From Sphaerotilus sulfidivorans (GTDB lineage: Bacteria > Pseudomonadota > Gammaproteobacteria > Burkholderiales > Burkholderiaceae_C), in assembly GCF_013426975.1 (NCBI RefSeq), contig NZ_JACCPY010000005.1, positions 1 to 64,000 on the forward strand: a stretch of DNA of 64,000 nt, in the 5' to 3' direction. The position numbers and the translations under genes were made by a program. The notes beneath the pieces are model-generated. The model had not been told where the DNA came from, made no database searches, and worked only from the letters and a program-made list of their open reading frames with translations. Below are positions 1 to 8,053 of the stretch, one piece after another (the stretch's first letter is position 1; every line of letters starts with the position of its first letter).

Positions 1-64
1 GCACCGCCTCCTGCTTGAATTCCAATGTGTAGCGCGCCCTCGGCGCAGCCTTCGGCTTCGTCAT
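1..64 (-). CDS. IS3-family transposase OrfA, N-terminal fragment
   Basis: Only the first 21 codons are in the window. They start at an ATG at 64 preceded by AAGGAG and read MTKPKAAPRARYTLEFKQEA, which matches the start of IS3/IS911-type OrfA proteins, in which an (R)YT.EFK.EAV motif opens the helix-turn-helix DNA-binding domain. The fragment is intact as far as it goes. Family assignment is good but rests on few residues. Confidence 0.65.
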   Translation of the reverse strand, partial: MTKPKAAPRARYTLEFKQEAV

Positions 65-127
65 TTCCGCTCTCCTTGCTGACATTGCATCACTCAGCAT
101 GGGAGACGGTTTCTGGGGGCAAGGTCA
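1..127 (-). mobile_element. IS3-family insertion sequence, one end only (runs off the window)
   Basis: The minus strand from about position 127 downwards reads as the left end of an insertion sequence: a possible terminal repeat beginning TGACCTTGCCCCCAG, a 62-base leader with a clean AAGGAG ribosome site, and the first codons of an OrfA transposase. The exact boundary is inferred: the host TPR reading frame stops matching its own repeat consensus after the VY of its last repeat, so the junction lies near 122 to 127. The rest of the element lies left of the window, so the other end, the direct repeat and the IS name cannot be given. Confidence 0.7.
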
Positions 128-1503
128 TACACCGGCAACTCCTCTTCACGACGGATCCTCAGCGCCGCCTCCAGATCCCCTCGCGCCTGCAGAACGCTAG
201 CGATCTGACCCATCGTCACCGCCCGCTCGCGCACGTCACCCAGCTTCTCAAAAACCGGCAACGCCTCTTCCCGGAGGATCCTCAGCGCCTCCTCCAGATC
301 CCCTTGCGCCTGCAGAATGCCCGCGATCTGACCCATCGTCGCCGCCCGCGAGCGCACGTCACTCAGCTTCTCGAAAACCGGCAACGCCTCTTTGCGCAAG
401 ATGCTCTGCGCCTCCGCCAGATTCCCTCGCGCCTGCAACATGTCCGCGATCTTGCTCATCGCCACCGCCCGCGAGCGCACGTCGCCCAGCTTCTCGAAAA
501 CCGGCAGCGCATCTTCCCGCATGAGCCTCAGCGCCTCCTCCAGATCTCCCATCGCTTGCAAAACGTCAGCGATCCGTCCGTGGATCACCGCGACTTCACG
601 CTCATCCGCACGACGAACCTGGATCGGGAGGACCTTCTCGCGGTAAGTCAGCAAGGCCACATCCAGATCGCCCAGGGATTTCTTCGCATCCGCCCAGTGG
701 GTCCAGGCTTCGGCCATCAGCCGCAGGTCGGCCATTCGATCCGCCATGGGCAGGAGGTCTTTCTCCAGCAGATCAATGACGGCCTGCCTTTCCCCCAATG
801 AAGCCAGGAGGCGCGCCAGTTCCTCAAGCAGCGGTGCGCGCAAATCATCCGGAAGCGTCGTGGCACTGCCAAGCATCGAACGGATCTCGGCCACGCGTTG
901 ATACCGCTCCTTCATGCTGCGCGGATCGAAGGCCGACTGGACAAGACCTGCACTGGTCGTGGCATGTCGCTGGAGCTCCAGCAGGTCCGGCGTTTTTTCC
1001 TCGGCCGCGAAGCCATACACGCCGCCCCGCCATGCCCAGAGATCCGCTGCCTGCCGGGCAATGCGCGCAATGGCCTCTTCGTTCAGCCAGAACACCAGCC
1101 GTGCCCGCACCTGCACCGCCAGCCGCTCGCGCACCAGATTGAACGACTGCCACGCCGCGTCGTCCATCCAGACGCTGGCGCCGAGCAGGTGAATCACCTC
1201 ATGGTCGCGCGCTGCCTCGATCAGACGGCTTTCCAGCGCGGACACATCACCCGCCACCGGCTCATGCAGCACGACTTCGACGCCGCGCAAGCCGACGCGC
1301 TGCTGCAGTTCCCCAAGTGACGCCAGCACCCGCGCCCTCAGCCGTTCATCGCGGCAGTCGACCATCAGCAGCTGGAACGCGGGGCCATGGATCAGCGTCT
1401 TGGCCAGCCGCTGGAACTCGACGAACAGCTCGGGAGGCAGATGCGCCGCGGCCGCGAGCCGCGCCTGCTCGGCGTCGAAGATCGGCCGGGCCGGCGTGTT
1501 CAC
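94..1503 (-). pseudogene. TPR-repeat protein, partner of the upstream ATPase, C-terminus cut off by an IS element
   Basis: The frame starts at a GTG at 1503 that overlaps the stop of the ATPase gene by four bases (GTGA), so translation is probably coupled. About 150 N-terminal residues form a globular region containing LVFWLNEEAIARIARQ and a following LWAWRGGVYGF, a segment I know from bacterial STAND-like TPR proteins just before the repeats. From about residue 250 there are TPR-like units of about 40 residues with the signature EALPVFEKLGDVR. The last unit breaks after ELPVY and the final ten or so residues (DLAPRNRLPC) are encoded by insertion-sequence DNA. The protein therefore lost an unknown number of C-terminal repeats. 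Role inferred: sensor or effector arm of a two-gene NTPase system. It may or may not still function. Confidence 0.75.
128..640 (-). repeat. about 120-bp tandem repeats encoding TPR units
   Basis: Four copies of a roughly 120-base unit are visible, with matching CTCCAGAT..CCTGCA..ATC blocks near 165, 285, 408 and 532. They encode the units EALRILREEALPVFEKLGDV and relatives. The high DNA identity suggests recent duplication, so the repeat number could vary between strains. Confidence 0.75.
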
Positions 1504-2831
1504 GGCTTTCCCGGCGACGCGGTGGCTTGGCAGGCCTTCACATACCCGTCCAGCCGGCGCACCACCGGATGGCTGCGCCTCCAGCTGCCGTCGTTGTATT
1601 GCAGCAGCGCCAGCCGGTAGAGCAGTTGGCGCGTGCGCTCGTCGTTGCCGCCGTGGTTCTCGTCGTGGTCGAGCTGCACCAGCAGCGGGTAATCCTCGGG
1701 CTCCAGGAAATAGCGGTAGTCGGCCGCCAGCTGCGCCAGCGCCCGCTCGACGGTGGCGGCATCGATCCGATCGTCGGCATATTCGCAGCACAGCTTCAGC
1801 AGCCGCAGCAGCTCGCGCGGATGCCCGCCGCTGTGCTCGATCAGGCGGTGGATTTCAGCCTCGCTCGCAAACAGGCTCCGGTCGATGCGACGCAGCAGCA
1901 GCTCATGCAGCGCCGTCCAGCCCGCTTCGCACCGGCTGCCGTCGCGCTCCTGCAGCTTGATCATCGGCAGCACCAGATCGGCGTCGAGCTTGCCGGCGAG
2001 CTGGCCACCATACTTCAGGTGCAGCGGCGCGGTGTAGATGACAAATGCCTGGATCGACAGCAGCTGCTCGGCGTCCTGCACGAAGAAGCGCTGGGTGTCA
2101 TCGCCACGCAGTTTGTCGATGCCGTCGAGCAGAAACACCAGCCGCTCGGCCTCGCCAGCCTCTTTCAGGACGGCCTCGGCGCGCCGGATCAACCCGTTGA
2201 AGGCCGACGCCACCGCGGTGAAATGATTGGCGATCTCGCGGCGCCATTCGGTCTTGGTCGTGGCATTGGTCTTGGCCGCGGCGGTGAAGGTCGCCAGCAG
2301 CTTCAGCAAGCCCGGCAAACCGCCACCCGCCTCGGCCACCGTCTTGATCTCGGCGCTGAGCTCGCGTCCGTCGCTGCGCGTCGTCACGATGCGCGCCATC
2401 GCCTGCTGCAACGGTGCCAGGTCGGCCTCGCTCAGGCGACAGCCCTTCGCGTCCAGATGAGCCACCAGCGTCTCGGCCATCGCCATCAGCGCGTCGGTGT
2501 ACTGCAGGTTGTTCACGTCCAGCTTGTCCACCGCGTCGACCTCGATGACGCGGAAGCGCTTCGAGTCGTTCAGGCGCTGCGCGTACTGGCGCAGCTCGGT
2601 GGTCTTGCCGCTGCCGACATGGCCGAAGAACAGCACATGGCTCTGCCCTGGCGGAAAGAACTGGTTGGACGCCGGATCCCAGCCGATCTTGCGGGCCAGA
2701 CGGGAAAACGTGCGCTCGCTGCCGCGAGCCGTCTGCGTGTCCACATACCGCGGATCACCTGCAGGCAGCGCCTCTTCATATTGAATCTTCTGCAGGACCT
2801 CGAGCAGATGTTGTGGCGGCTGATAAGGCAT
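1500..2831 (-). CDS. P-loop ATPase (KAP/STAND-like) of a two-gene NTPase-TPR module
   Basis: A 443-residue protein. The start is set at 2831 by AGGAAAG six to seven bases upstream; an upstream in-frame start at 2873 would add 14 residues without support. Walker A is GHVGSGKTTE near residue 75 and Walker B is RLVFLLDGIDKL in the middle. An SGGHPRELLRLL segment near residue 330 looks like the AAA/KAP sensor helix, and the C-terminus (LLYRLALLQYNDGSW..) resembles a winged helix. It is coupled to the TPR gene by a 4-base overlap. Related ATPase plus TPR pairs are common in defence islands, but nothing here names a specific system; the role in defence is inferred. Confidence 0.75.
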   Translation of the reverse strand: MPYQPPQHLLEVLQKIQYEEALPAGDPRYVDTQTARGSERTFSRLARKIGWDPASNQFFPPGQSHVLFFGHVGSGKTTELRQYAQRLNDSKRFRVIEVDAVDKLDVNNLQYTDALMAMAETLVAHLDAKGCRLSEADLAPLQQAMARIVTTRSDGRELSAEIKTVAEAGGGLPGLLKLLATFTAAAKTNATTKTEWRREIANHFTAVASAFNGLIRRAEAVLKEAGEAERLVFLLDGIDKLRGDDTQRFFVQDAEQLLSIQAFVIYTAPLHLKYGGQLAGKLDADLVLPMIKLQERDGSRCEAGWTALHELLLRRIDRSLFASEAEIHRLIEHSGGHPRELLRLLKLCCEYADDRIDAATVERALAQLAADYRYFLEPEDYPLLVQLDHDENHGGNDERTRQLLYRLALLQYNDGSWRRSHPVVRRLDGYVKACQATASPGKP

Positions 2832-2918
2832 CGCGGGCTTTCCTGGGGCGAGGGCCCATTGTAGGAACAGCACCGTTTGCTTCGGCAGTTCACGCGCGCT
2901 TCGCGGCCCGCTGGGGAC

Positions 2919-3545
2919 CTACAAGCAGGCGTGCCGCGCCAGCTGCTCGGCCAGCAGCAGCACCGCCACCGCGATCATCGCCACGCCCGACAGGCGACTG
3001 ACCCGGCGTGCGGCCGCCGGCCGGGTGCGCAGCACCAGCCGCGAGGCCACCGCCACCAGCGAATAGACCACCGCGCAGTTGAGCATCTGCACCAGACCCA
3101 GCGCGCCGATCTGCAGCTCCACCGCCCAGGGCGCCTGCGCGCGGGTGAACTGCGGCAGCAGCGCCAGCATCAGCAGCAGCGCCTTCGGATTCATGCCGCT
3201 GACCAGAAAGCCGCGCCGCACCCAGTCCCGCGGACGATCCGCCGCCCCCTGCCCCGCTTCGGGCACCGCCGGATGGCGGATGACCTGCGCGCCCAGCCAC
3301 AGCAGATAGGCCGCGCCGGCCAGGCTCATCAGCGTCAGCAGTTCCGGGTGCCGGGTCACCAGCGCGCCGACCCCGGCCGCCACCACCAGCGTGATCGCCA
3401 GATAGCCCAGCAGCATGCCGGCGATCGCCGGCGCGATGGCCCGCTCGCGCAGACCGGCGGCGATCGCGTACGCCCAGTCGGCGCCGGGCACCAGCACCAG
3501 CGAGATCGACACGGCCCAGAACGCGAGCAGCAGAGCGGCAGACAT
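2919..3545 (-). CDS. LysE/RhtB-family amino-acid exporter
   Basis: A 208-residue inner-membrane protein with about six hydrophobic segments. It carries the family N-terminal pattern SISLVLVPGADWAYAIAAGL and SGMNPKALLLMLALLPQF in the middle, both typical of LysE/RhtB exporters of amino acids or homoserine lactones. I chose the ATG at 3545 because AAAGGA lies nine bases upstream; an ATG at 3563 has its purine run too close. It is divergent from an Lrp/AsnC regulator across about 105 bases that hold an inverted repeat, the classical layout of a substrate-sensing regulator controlling its exporter. The substrate is not determined. Confidence 0.9.
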   Translation of the reverse strand: MSAALLLAFWAVSISLVLVPGADWAYAIAAGLRERAIAPAIAGMLLGYLAITLVVAAGVGALVTRHPELLTLMSLAGAAYLLWLGAQVIRHPAVPEAGQGAADRPRDWVRRGFLVSGMNPKALLLMLALLPQFTRAQAPWAVELQIGALGLVQMLNCAVVYSLVAVASRLVLRTRPAAARRVSRLSGVAMIAVAVLLLAEQLARHACL

Positions 3546-3591
3546 CGTGGCTTTTCCTTTCATCCTTGCCAGGGATCGTAGGAATTCCGGC

Positions 3592-3617
3592 CGGGAAAGT
3601 GCTGCCGATCTTTCCCG
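3592..3617. promoter_or_regulatory. inverted repeat between lysE-like and lrp-like genes, candidate Lrp operator
   Basis: Perfect 8-base arms CGGGAAAG (3592-3599) and CTTTCCCG (3610-3617) are separated by 10 bases in the divergent promoter region. Position and symmetry suit the binding site of the adjacent Lrp/AsnC regulator. This is inferred; no second copy was found elsewhere in the window. Confidence 0.45.
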
Positions 3618-3649
3618 CCACGACGCGCATCCTGAGTAGAATTTTCTGC

Positions 3650-4102
3650 ATGGACGCGATTGACCGGAAGATTCTTGCCGAGCTGCAGCAGGACGGGCGC
3701 ATTTCCGTCACCGACCTGGCGCAGAAGGTGGGCCTGAGCCTGTCGCCCTGCCACCGCCGGCTGCGCGCGCTGGAGGCCGGCGGCGTGATCACCGGCTATG
3801 CGCCGAAGATCGACGCGGCGGCGGTCGGGCTGCAGTTCTCGGCGATCGTCTTCGTCTCGCTGCGCGACACCAGCGGCGAGAGCGTGCAGGCCTTCGAGGA
3901 GGCGGTGCTGGGCGTGCAGGCGGTGATCCGCGCCGAGCGCCTGTTCGGCGACCCGGACTTCATGCTCCATGTCGTGACCCGCGACCTCGGCGCCTTCCAG
4001 CTGCTGTACGACCGCGAGCTCTCCAGGCTGCCGGGCGTGCTGCGCCTGTCGTCCACCCTGGTGATGAAGAGCATCGTCGCGGACCGGCCGCTGCCGCTGT
4101 GA
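3650..4102 (+). CDS. Lrp/AsnC-family transcriptional regulator
   Basis: 150 residues from the ATG at 3650. The N-terminus MDAIDRKILAELQQDGRISV leads into the AsnC-type helix-turn-helix (VTDLAQKVGLSLSPCHRRLR). The C-terminal part is the RAM ligand-binding and oligomerisation domain (FGDPDFMLHVVTRDLGAF). The protein has the normal family length. It sits divergent from a LysE exporter, so it probably activates that exporter in response to an amino acid, as known for similar pairs. The ligand is unknown. Confidence 0.9.
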   Translation: MDAIDRKILAELQQDGRISVTDLAQKVGLSLSPCHRRLRALEAGGVITGYAPKIDAAAVGLQFSAIVFVSLRDTSGESVQAFEEAVLGVQAVIRAERLFGDPDFMLHVVTRDLGAFQLLYDRELSRLPGVLRLSSTLVMKSIVADRPLPL

Positions 4103-4106
4103 GCGG

Positions 4107-4146
4107 CTGACACGGCCGCTTCACCGCGCTGTCACCCCCGCTTTAC
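4107..4146 (+). promoter_or_regulatory. Pho box (PhoB-binding site) upstream of the glycerophosphodiesterase gene
   Basis: Four 7-base units stand exactly 11 bases apart: CTGACAC (4107), GCTTCAC (4118), CTGTCAC (4129), GCTTTAC (4140), each separated by 4 bases. PhoB binds two 7-mers resembling CTGTCAT with 4-base spacers, so this reads as two adjacent Pho boxes. It ends 39 bases before the ATG of the downstream gene, which fits activation under phosphate starvation. Confidence 0.7.
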
Positions 4147-4184
4147 AGAATCTCCGTCGACATCGACACACACGGAGACCCCTC

Positions 4185-5348
4185 ATGCGCATCCGCATAC
4201 GGATCCTGGTGGCCGCGGCCACGCTCTCGCTGCTGCAGGCCTGCGGCGGCGGCGACGACGACGCCACCCCGGCGCCCGCCGCCGCGCCCTACAAGACCCT
4301 GAGCGGCGCGGCCCCGCTGGTCATCGGCCACCGCGGCGCCAGCGGCGAGCTGCCCGAGCACACGCTGGCGGCCTACGAGCGCGCCATCGCACGCGGCGCC
4401 GACTTCATCGAGCCCGACCTGGTGCTGACCAAGGACGGCGTGATGATCGCCCGCCACGAGCCGATGCTCGACGACACCACCGACGTCGCGACCCAGTTCG
4501 ACGCCAGCCGCAAGACCACGAAGCTGGTCGACGGCGTCTCGACCACCGCCTACTTCGCCAGCGACTTCACGCTGGCCGAGATCAGGACGCTGCGCGCGAA
4601 GCAGGCGCGCGCCGGCCGCTCCACCGCCTTCGACGGCCTGTACGAGATCCCGACGCTGGCCGAGGTCATCAACCTGGCGCAGACCGAGGGCGCCAAGGCC
4701 GGCCGCAGCGTCGGCATCTATCCGGAGATCAAGCACTCGACCTTCCACAAGGGCCTGTTCGGCGCCAATGTCTTCGAGGACAAGCTGCTCGCCACGCTGC
4801 ACCCGATCTACGGCAACAGCGCGAGCGCGCCGGTCTTCATCCAGTCCTTCGAGGTCTCGAACCTGCAGTACCTGCGCACGAAGACGAAGATCCGCCTGGT
4901 GCAGCTGATCGACGCCGACGATGTCAAGGACGACGGCTCGATGTCGCTGGTGGCGCCCTACCGCCAGCCCTACGACTTCGTGGTGTCGGGCGACACCCGC
5001 CAGTTCTCCGACCTGCTGACCAGCTCGGGCCTGGACTTCGTCAAGACCTACGCCGACGCGATCGGCCCGTGGAAGCCCTATCTGGTCAAGACGGTCAACG
5101 ATCAGGTCGACCGCAATGGCGACGGCAGGATCACGATCAACGACCGCCGCGTCGACGGCAGCACCGGCGTGATCGAGATGGCGCATGCCAAGGGCCTGAT
5201 GGTGCACACCTGGACCTTCCGCGACGACGCCAGCGGCTACGGCTTCGCCGACCCGAAGGCCGAGATGCAGTACTACATGAAGCTCGGCGTCGACGGCGTC
5301 TTCACCGATTTTCCCGCCACTGGCGTGGTGGCGCTGAAGGGGCTCTGA
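4185..5348 (+). CDS. glpQ: glycerophosphodiester phosphodiesterase, lipoprotein
   Basis: 387 residues. A lipoprotein signal (RIRILVAAATLSLLQAC) places it in the cell envelope. The GDPD domain shows LVIGHRGASGELPEHT near residue 45, then the metal-binding FIEPDLVLTKDGVMIARHEP, and a late TDFPATG motif. It hydrolyses glycerophosphodiesters to glycerol 3-phosphate and an alcohol, a phosphate-scavenging reaction; the Pho box upstream supports that role. Length and motifs fit periplasmic GlpQ-type enzymes. Its 3' end overlaps the convergent hydrolase gene by 76 bases. Confidence 0.92.
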   Translation: MRIRIRILVAAATLSLLQACGGGDDDATPAPAAAPYKTLSGAAPLVIGHRGASGELPEHTLAAYERAIARGADFIEPDLVLTKDGVMIARHEPMLDDTTDVATQFDASRKTTKLVDGVSTTAYFASDFTLAEIRTLRAKQARAGRSTAFDGLYEIPTLAEVINLAQTEGAKAGRSVGIYPEIKHSTFHKGLFGANVFEDKLLATLHPIYGNSASAPVFIQSFEVSNLQYLRTKTKIRLVQLIDADDVKDDGSMSLVAPYRQPYDFVVSGDTRQFSDLLTSSGLDFVKTYADAIGPWKPYLVKTVNDQVDRNGDGRITINDRRVDGSTGVIEMAHAKGLMVHTWTFRDDASGYGFADPKAEMQYYMKLGVDGVFTDFPATGVVALKGL

Positions 5349-6229
5349 GCACAGGCGGGCGAGGCGCTCGCCTGCTGGGCCAGGAAGCCGCCTGCCTCGG
5401 CGGCCACCCAGTCCGGGTCGTCCAGCGGCAGGTCATGCCCAGCTTGAGGATGCTCGAGCAGCGGTACCTGCCAGGCACGGGCCAGCCGACGACTGCAGGC
5501 GGGATCGACCAGCCGGTCGCCAGCGCCGGCCAGCAGCAGCAGCGGCACCGGCGGCGCCTGCTCCGGCGCATGAAAGCGCGCGGCGGCCAGCAGCTGGCGC
5601 AGCGCATTGCTGTGGCGCACCGGCCAGGCCTGCTGCCAGCCGACCCAGTCGTCCAGCAGCGCCTTCACCCCGGGCGAGTCGGCCGCAATGCGGCTGGTCA
5701 GCGCCAGGATGGCCGCTTCGCGCTCGGGCAGGGACATCAGGCCGAGCTGGCTGCGCAGCAGCACCGGCCAGGCGCGCGGCCGCAGGCGCTGCCAGAAGGG
5801 ATTGAGCGGCCGCACACTGGTGTTGATCAGCACCATGCCGGCCAGCTCGCCGGGATGGCGCTGCGCCCAGGCGATGGCCACCATCGCGCCCAGCGACATC
5901 GCCAGCAGATGCAGCGGTCGACCGCCCAGGCCTGCCGCGCCCAGCTGCGCGCGGACCTGCTCGCGCAGCGGCTCGACCATGTCCTCGACCCGGCTGGCGC
6001 AGGTCTGCAGATGCGCGCGGCCGTTGCCCGGCAGATCGGGCTTCAGCAGCAGAGGCCGCTCGCCCGACCAGGCCCGCGACAGCCGCGCCGGGAAATCGCC
6101 CCAGTGGCGCGCATCGCGGCCCAGCCCGCGCAGCAGCACGCAGACCGGCGCCGTGCCTGATACCGCCACCGAGGCACCCGCCGAAACCCGCTCAGGCCAG
6201 CGTGACGCCATCTCGCTCAGATCCATCAT
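5273..6229 (-). CDS. alpha/beta-hydrolase
   Basis: About 318 residues. The nucleophile elbow is AMSLGAM (serine flanked as A-x-S-x-G) near residue 115, the acid is in AGAGDRLVDP and the histidine in AGHDLPLDDPDW, so a full Ser-Asp-His triad is present. I chose the start at 6229, where GAGG lies six bases upstream; an in-frame ATG at 6241 is possible. The last 76 bases overlap glpQ on the other strand. It lies downstream of and close to the M14 peptidase gene and is probably cotranscribed with it. The substrate is unknown. Confidence 0.8.
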   Translation of the reverse strand: MMDLSEMASRWPERVSAGASVAVSGTAPVCVLLRGLGRDARHWGDFPARLSRAWSGERPLLLKPDLPGNGRAHLQTCASRVEDMVEPLREQVRAQLGAAGLGGRPLHLLAMSLGAMVAIAWAQRHPGELAGMVLINTSVRPLNPFWQRLRPRAWPVLLRSQLGLMSLPEREAAILALTSRIAADSPGVKALLDDWVGWQQAWPVRHSNALRQLLAAARFHAPEQAPPVPLLLLAGAGDRLVDPACSRRLARAWQVPLLEHPQAGHDLPLDDPDWVAAEAGGFLAQQASASPACAQSPFSATTPVAGKSVKTPSTPSFM

Positions 6230-6250
6230 CGATCGCCTCATGATCGGGAT

Positions 6251-7315
6251 TCACGTTCGGGATTCATGCTCGGGATACCAGTGGGCCAGCGCCGCGCGGC
6301 GACAGCGTTCGCGCTCGGCGCCCTGCGGCAGCCACAGCGCATGGCCGCTGGCCGCCCGGGTCAGGAAATCCAGCCAGCCGATGTGGCGGCGCAGCACGCG
6401 CTGCTGCCGGTGCGCGATCAGCGGGTTGAACAGGCCGTCGCGCGAGAAGAGCTGGCGCGGGTTCTTGCGCACCCACAGCCAGGAGCCCATCTCCAGCGTC
6501 AGCGACAGGAAGACCGCGCGGGCGTCGCGCGCCTGCGCGCCCAGGCTCAGGTGATCCCACAGGTCGCCGTGCGCGAGGTAGAGCCGGCTCTGCGGCTCGA
6601 AGACATAGGGGTGATGCACCTGGCTGGCATCGAGCAGCGCCTTCAGCGCATGCAGCTCCGGCAGCCACTCGATCGGCTCGCGCCGGCAGGCGTACGGAAA
6701 CCAGATCCGGTCATGCAGCCCGAAGCCGGAGTGGCAGTCCACCGCCAGGCTGAAGGGCCGGCCGAGCAGTTCCTGCTCGACCACCTCGCACAGCGCCTGG
6801 CTCTCGGCCTGCATCGGCGCACCGGCCGGGCCGCGGTACCAGGGCAGGGCCGCACTCAGGCGCTGGCCGCCGACCAGGAAGGGCACCCGGCCGACGGCAT
6901 CCTGCGGCGCGTTGCGCATCAGGTCGACGCCCTGCGGATTGGCGCGCGTGCCCAGCCACAGCCCGCCCGGATTGACCAGCGGCATGAAGACCAGCCTGAG
7001 CGACTCGAGCTGGCGCTGCTGCACCCGGTCCCAGGGCAGGCGGCTGACCAGTGTGCGCAGATAGGCCAGCACCACCTCGGCGCCAATGCGCTCCAGGCCG
7101 TGCACGCCGCCGAACAGGCCGACCGCCGGCGCCTGCGGATCCTCGCTGCCCATCGTCACCACCGGCACCGGAAAACGGCGGCCCGCCACCTCGACCTCGC
7201 AGGCGGTGCGCACCCGAACCCAGGGGCCGGCCTCGGCAATCAGCCGCTCCAGCTCGACCAGCGCAGCCAGCTCCAGCCGCGCTGCCTGCCGATGGACCTG
7301 ATCTGCTGCCGTCAC
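6251..7315 (-). CDS. M14-family zinc carboxypeptidase
   Basis: 354 residues from a GTG at 7315 with AAAGGG just upstream. The zinc ligands of the M14 fold are visible as H and E in GGVHGLERIG near residue 70 and H in VDCHSGFG near residue 190; the glutamate in FLSLTLEMGSW fits the general base. There is no signal peptide, so it is probably cytoplasmic. It reads toward the alpha/beta-hydrolase gene, 20 bases away, suggesting an operon. The peptide or amide substrate cannot be inferred. Confidence 0.85.
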   Translation of the reverse strand: MTAADQVHRQAARLELAALVELERLIAEAGPWVRVRTACEVEVAGRRFPVPVVTMGSEDPQAPAVGLFGGVHGLERIGAEVVLAYLRTLVSRLPWDRVQQRQLESLRLVFMPLVNPGGLWLGTRANPQGVDLMRNAPQDAVGRVPFLVGGQRLSAALPWYRGPAGAPMQAESQALCEVVEQELLGRPFSLAVDCHSGFGLHDRIWFPYACRREPIEWLPELHALKALLDASQVHHPYVFEPQSRLYLAHGDLWDHLSLGAQARDARAVFLSLTLEMGSWLWVRKNPRQLFSRDGLFNPLIAHRQQRVLRRHIGWLDFLTRAASGHALWLPQGAERERCRRAALAHWYPEHESRT

Positions 7316-7479
7316 TCCGCCCTTTCCGTGCTGCTCGTTCGCGCAGCTTCTTCTGTCGTCTTCGGGTCGGACAGGCTAGCAACCGGAAATGACAGAACCG
7401 CGACAGCTCGAACACGTCACGGCGCTGACACCGGCGCCCGCCACGATCGCGCCTTTCCCCACCCGCCCAGGAGCCCGCC

Positions 7480-7611
7480 ATGACCCGCGCCCGCCTGCCT
7501 CTCACGATGCGCGTGCTGACCCATCCGCTGCTGATCCTCGGCGCAGCGGCGCTGGCCGGCGCCGTGGAGATCTTCGCCCTGTGGAAATGTCGCCGCCAGC
7601 GCCAGCGCTGA
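7480..7611 (+). CDS. small single-pass membrane protein, unknown function
   Basis: A 43-codon frame from the ATG at 7480, preceded by CAGGAG at a spacing of six bases. It has a basic N-terminus, one hydrophobic segment (PLLILGAAALAGAVEIFALW) and a strongly basic tail (KCRRQRQR). It ends three bases before the first DnaA-box-like 9-mer of the candidate origin. I do not recognise the family. Good ribosome site and membrane-protein composition support it, but it is short. Confidence 0.5.
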   Translation: MTRARLPLTMRVLTHPLLILGAAALAGAVEIFALWKCRRQRQR

Positions 7612-7613
7612 GC

Positions 7614-8004
7614 TGTGGACAAGTCGAAAAATGCAGCAGGCTGCGCGGCCGTTCTTGCGATCGAGTCCTGTGGACAAGTCTGTGTATAACTCTGATGATC
7701 GTGTGCACAAGCATGATATTTCCTGTGGACAAGTTGATCTCCTGAATCGAGTCCTCAGATTTTTTATCCAATTTAATCAATGACTTGCCATCAAGTCCCC
7801 GGTTTTTCTGGACAAGTCTGTGCATGACCTGAAGAGAAGCTGTGCACAGCTTCGATGATCTGACGGTTTCTGGCTCACCTCCTTGTGATGGCCTGTGGAT
7901 AAATCTGTGGACAAGATTGTGGAGAACTGAGCCTCGCCGCTGATCTTCATGCGCAGAACGCCGCACGGCGGCCCGCTGACGACAGGCCGCCGTGCTGTGG
8001 ATAA
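7614..8004. other. candidate chromosomal replication origin (oriC): DnaA-box cluster with AT-rich core
   Basis: About eleven 9-mers equal or close to the DnaA box, all in one orientation. TGTGGATAA is at 7894 and 7996, and TGTGTATAA at 7681 (exact matches to the reverse of TTATNCACA). TGTGGACAA is at 7614, 7669, 7724 and 7906, and TGTGCACAA at 7702. Weaker forms are at 7807, 7819, 7841 and 7918. An AT-rich block at 7756-7783, with TTTTTATCCAATTTAATCAA, could be the unwinding element. The region is noncoding, 3.6 kb from mnmG-rsmG-parA, genes that flank oriC in many bacteria. Confidence 0.72.
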
Positions 8005-8053
8005 GATGCCGTCGCCCCCCTGCCTTTCCGACTTTTCGACCAGGAGCGACGAC

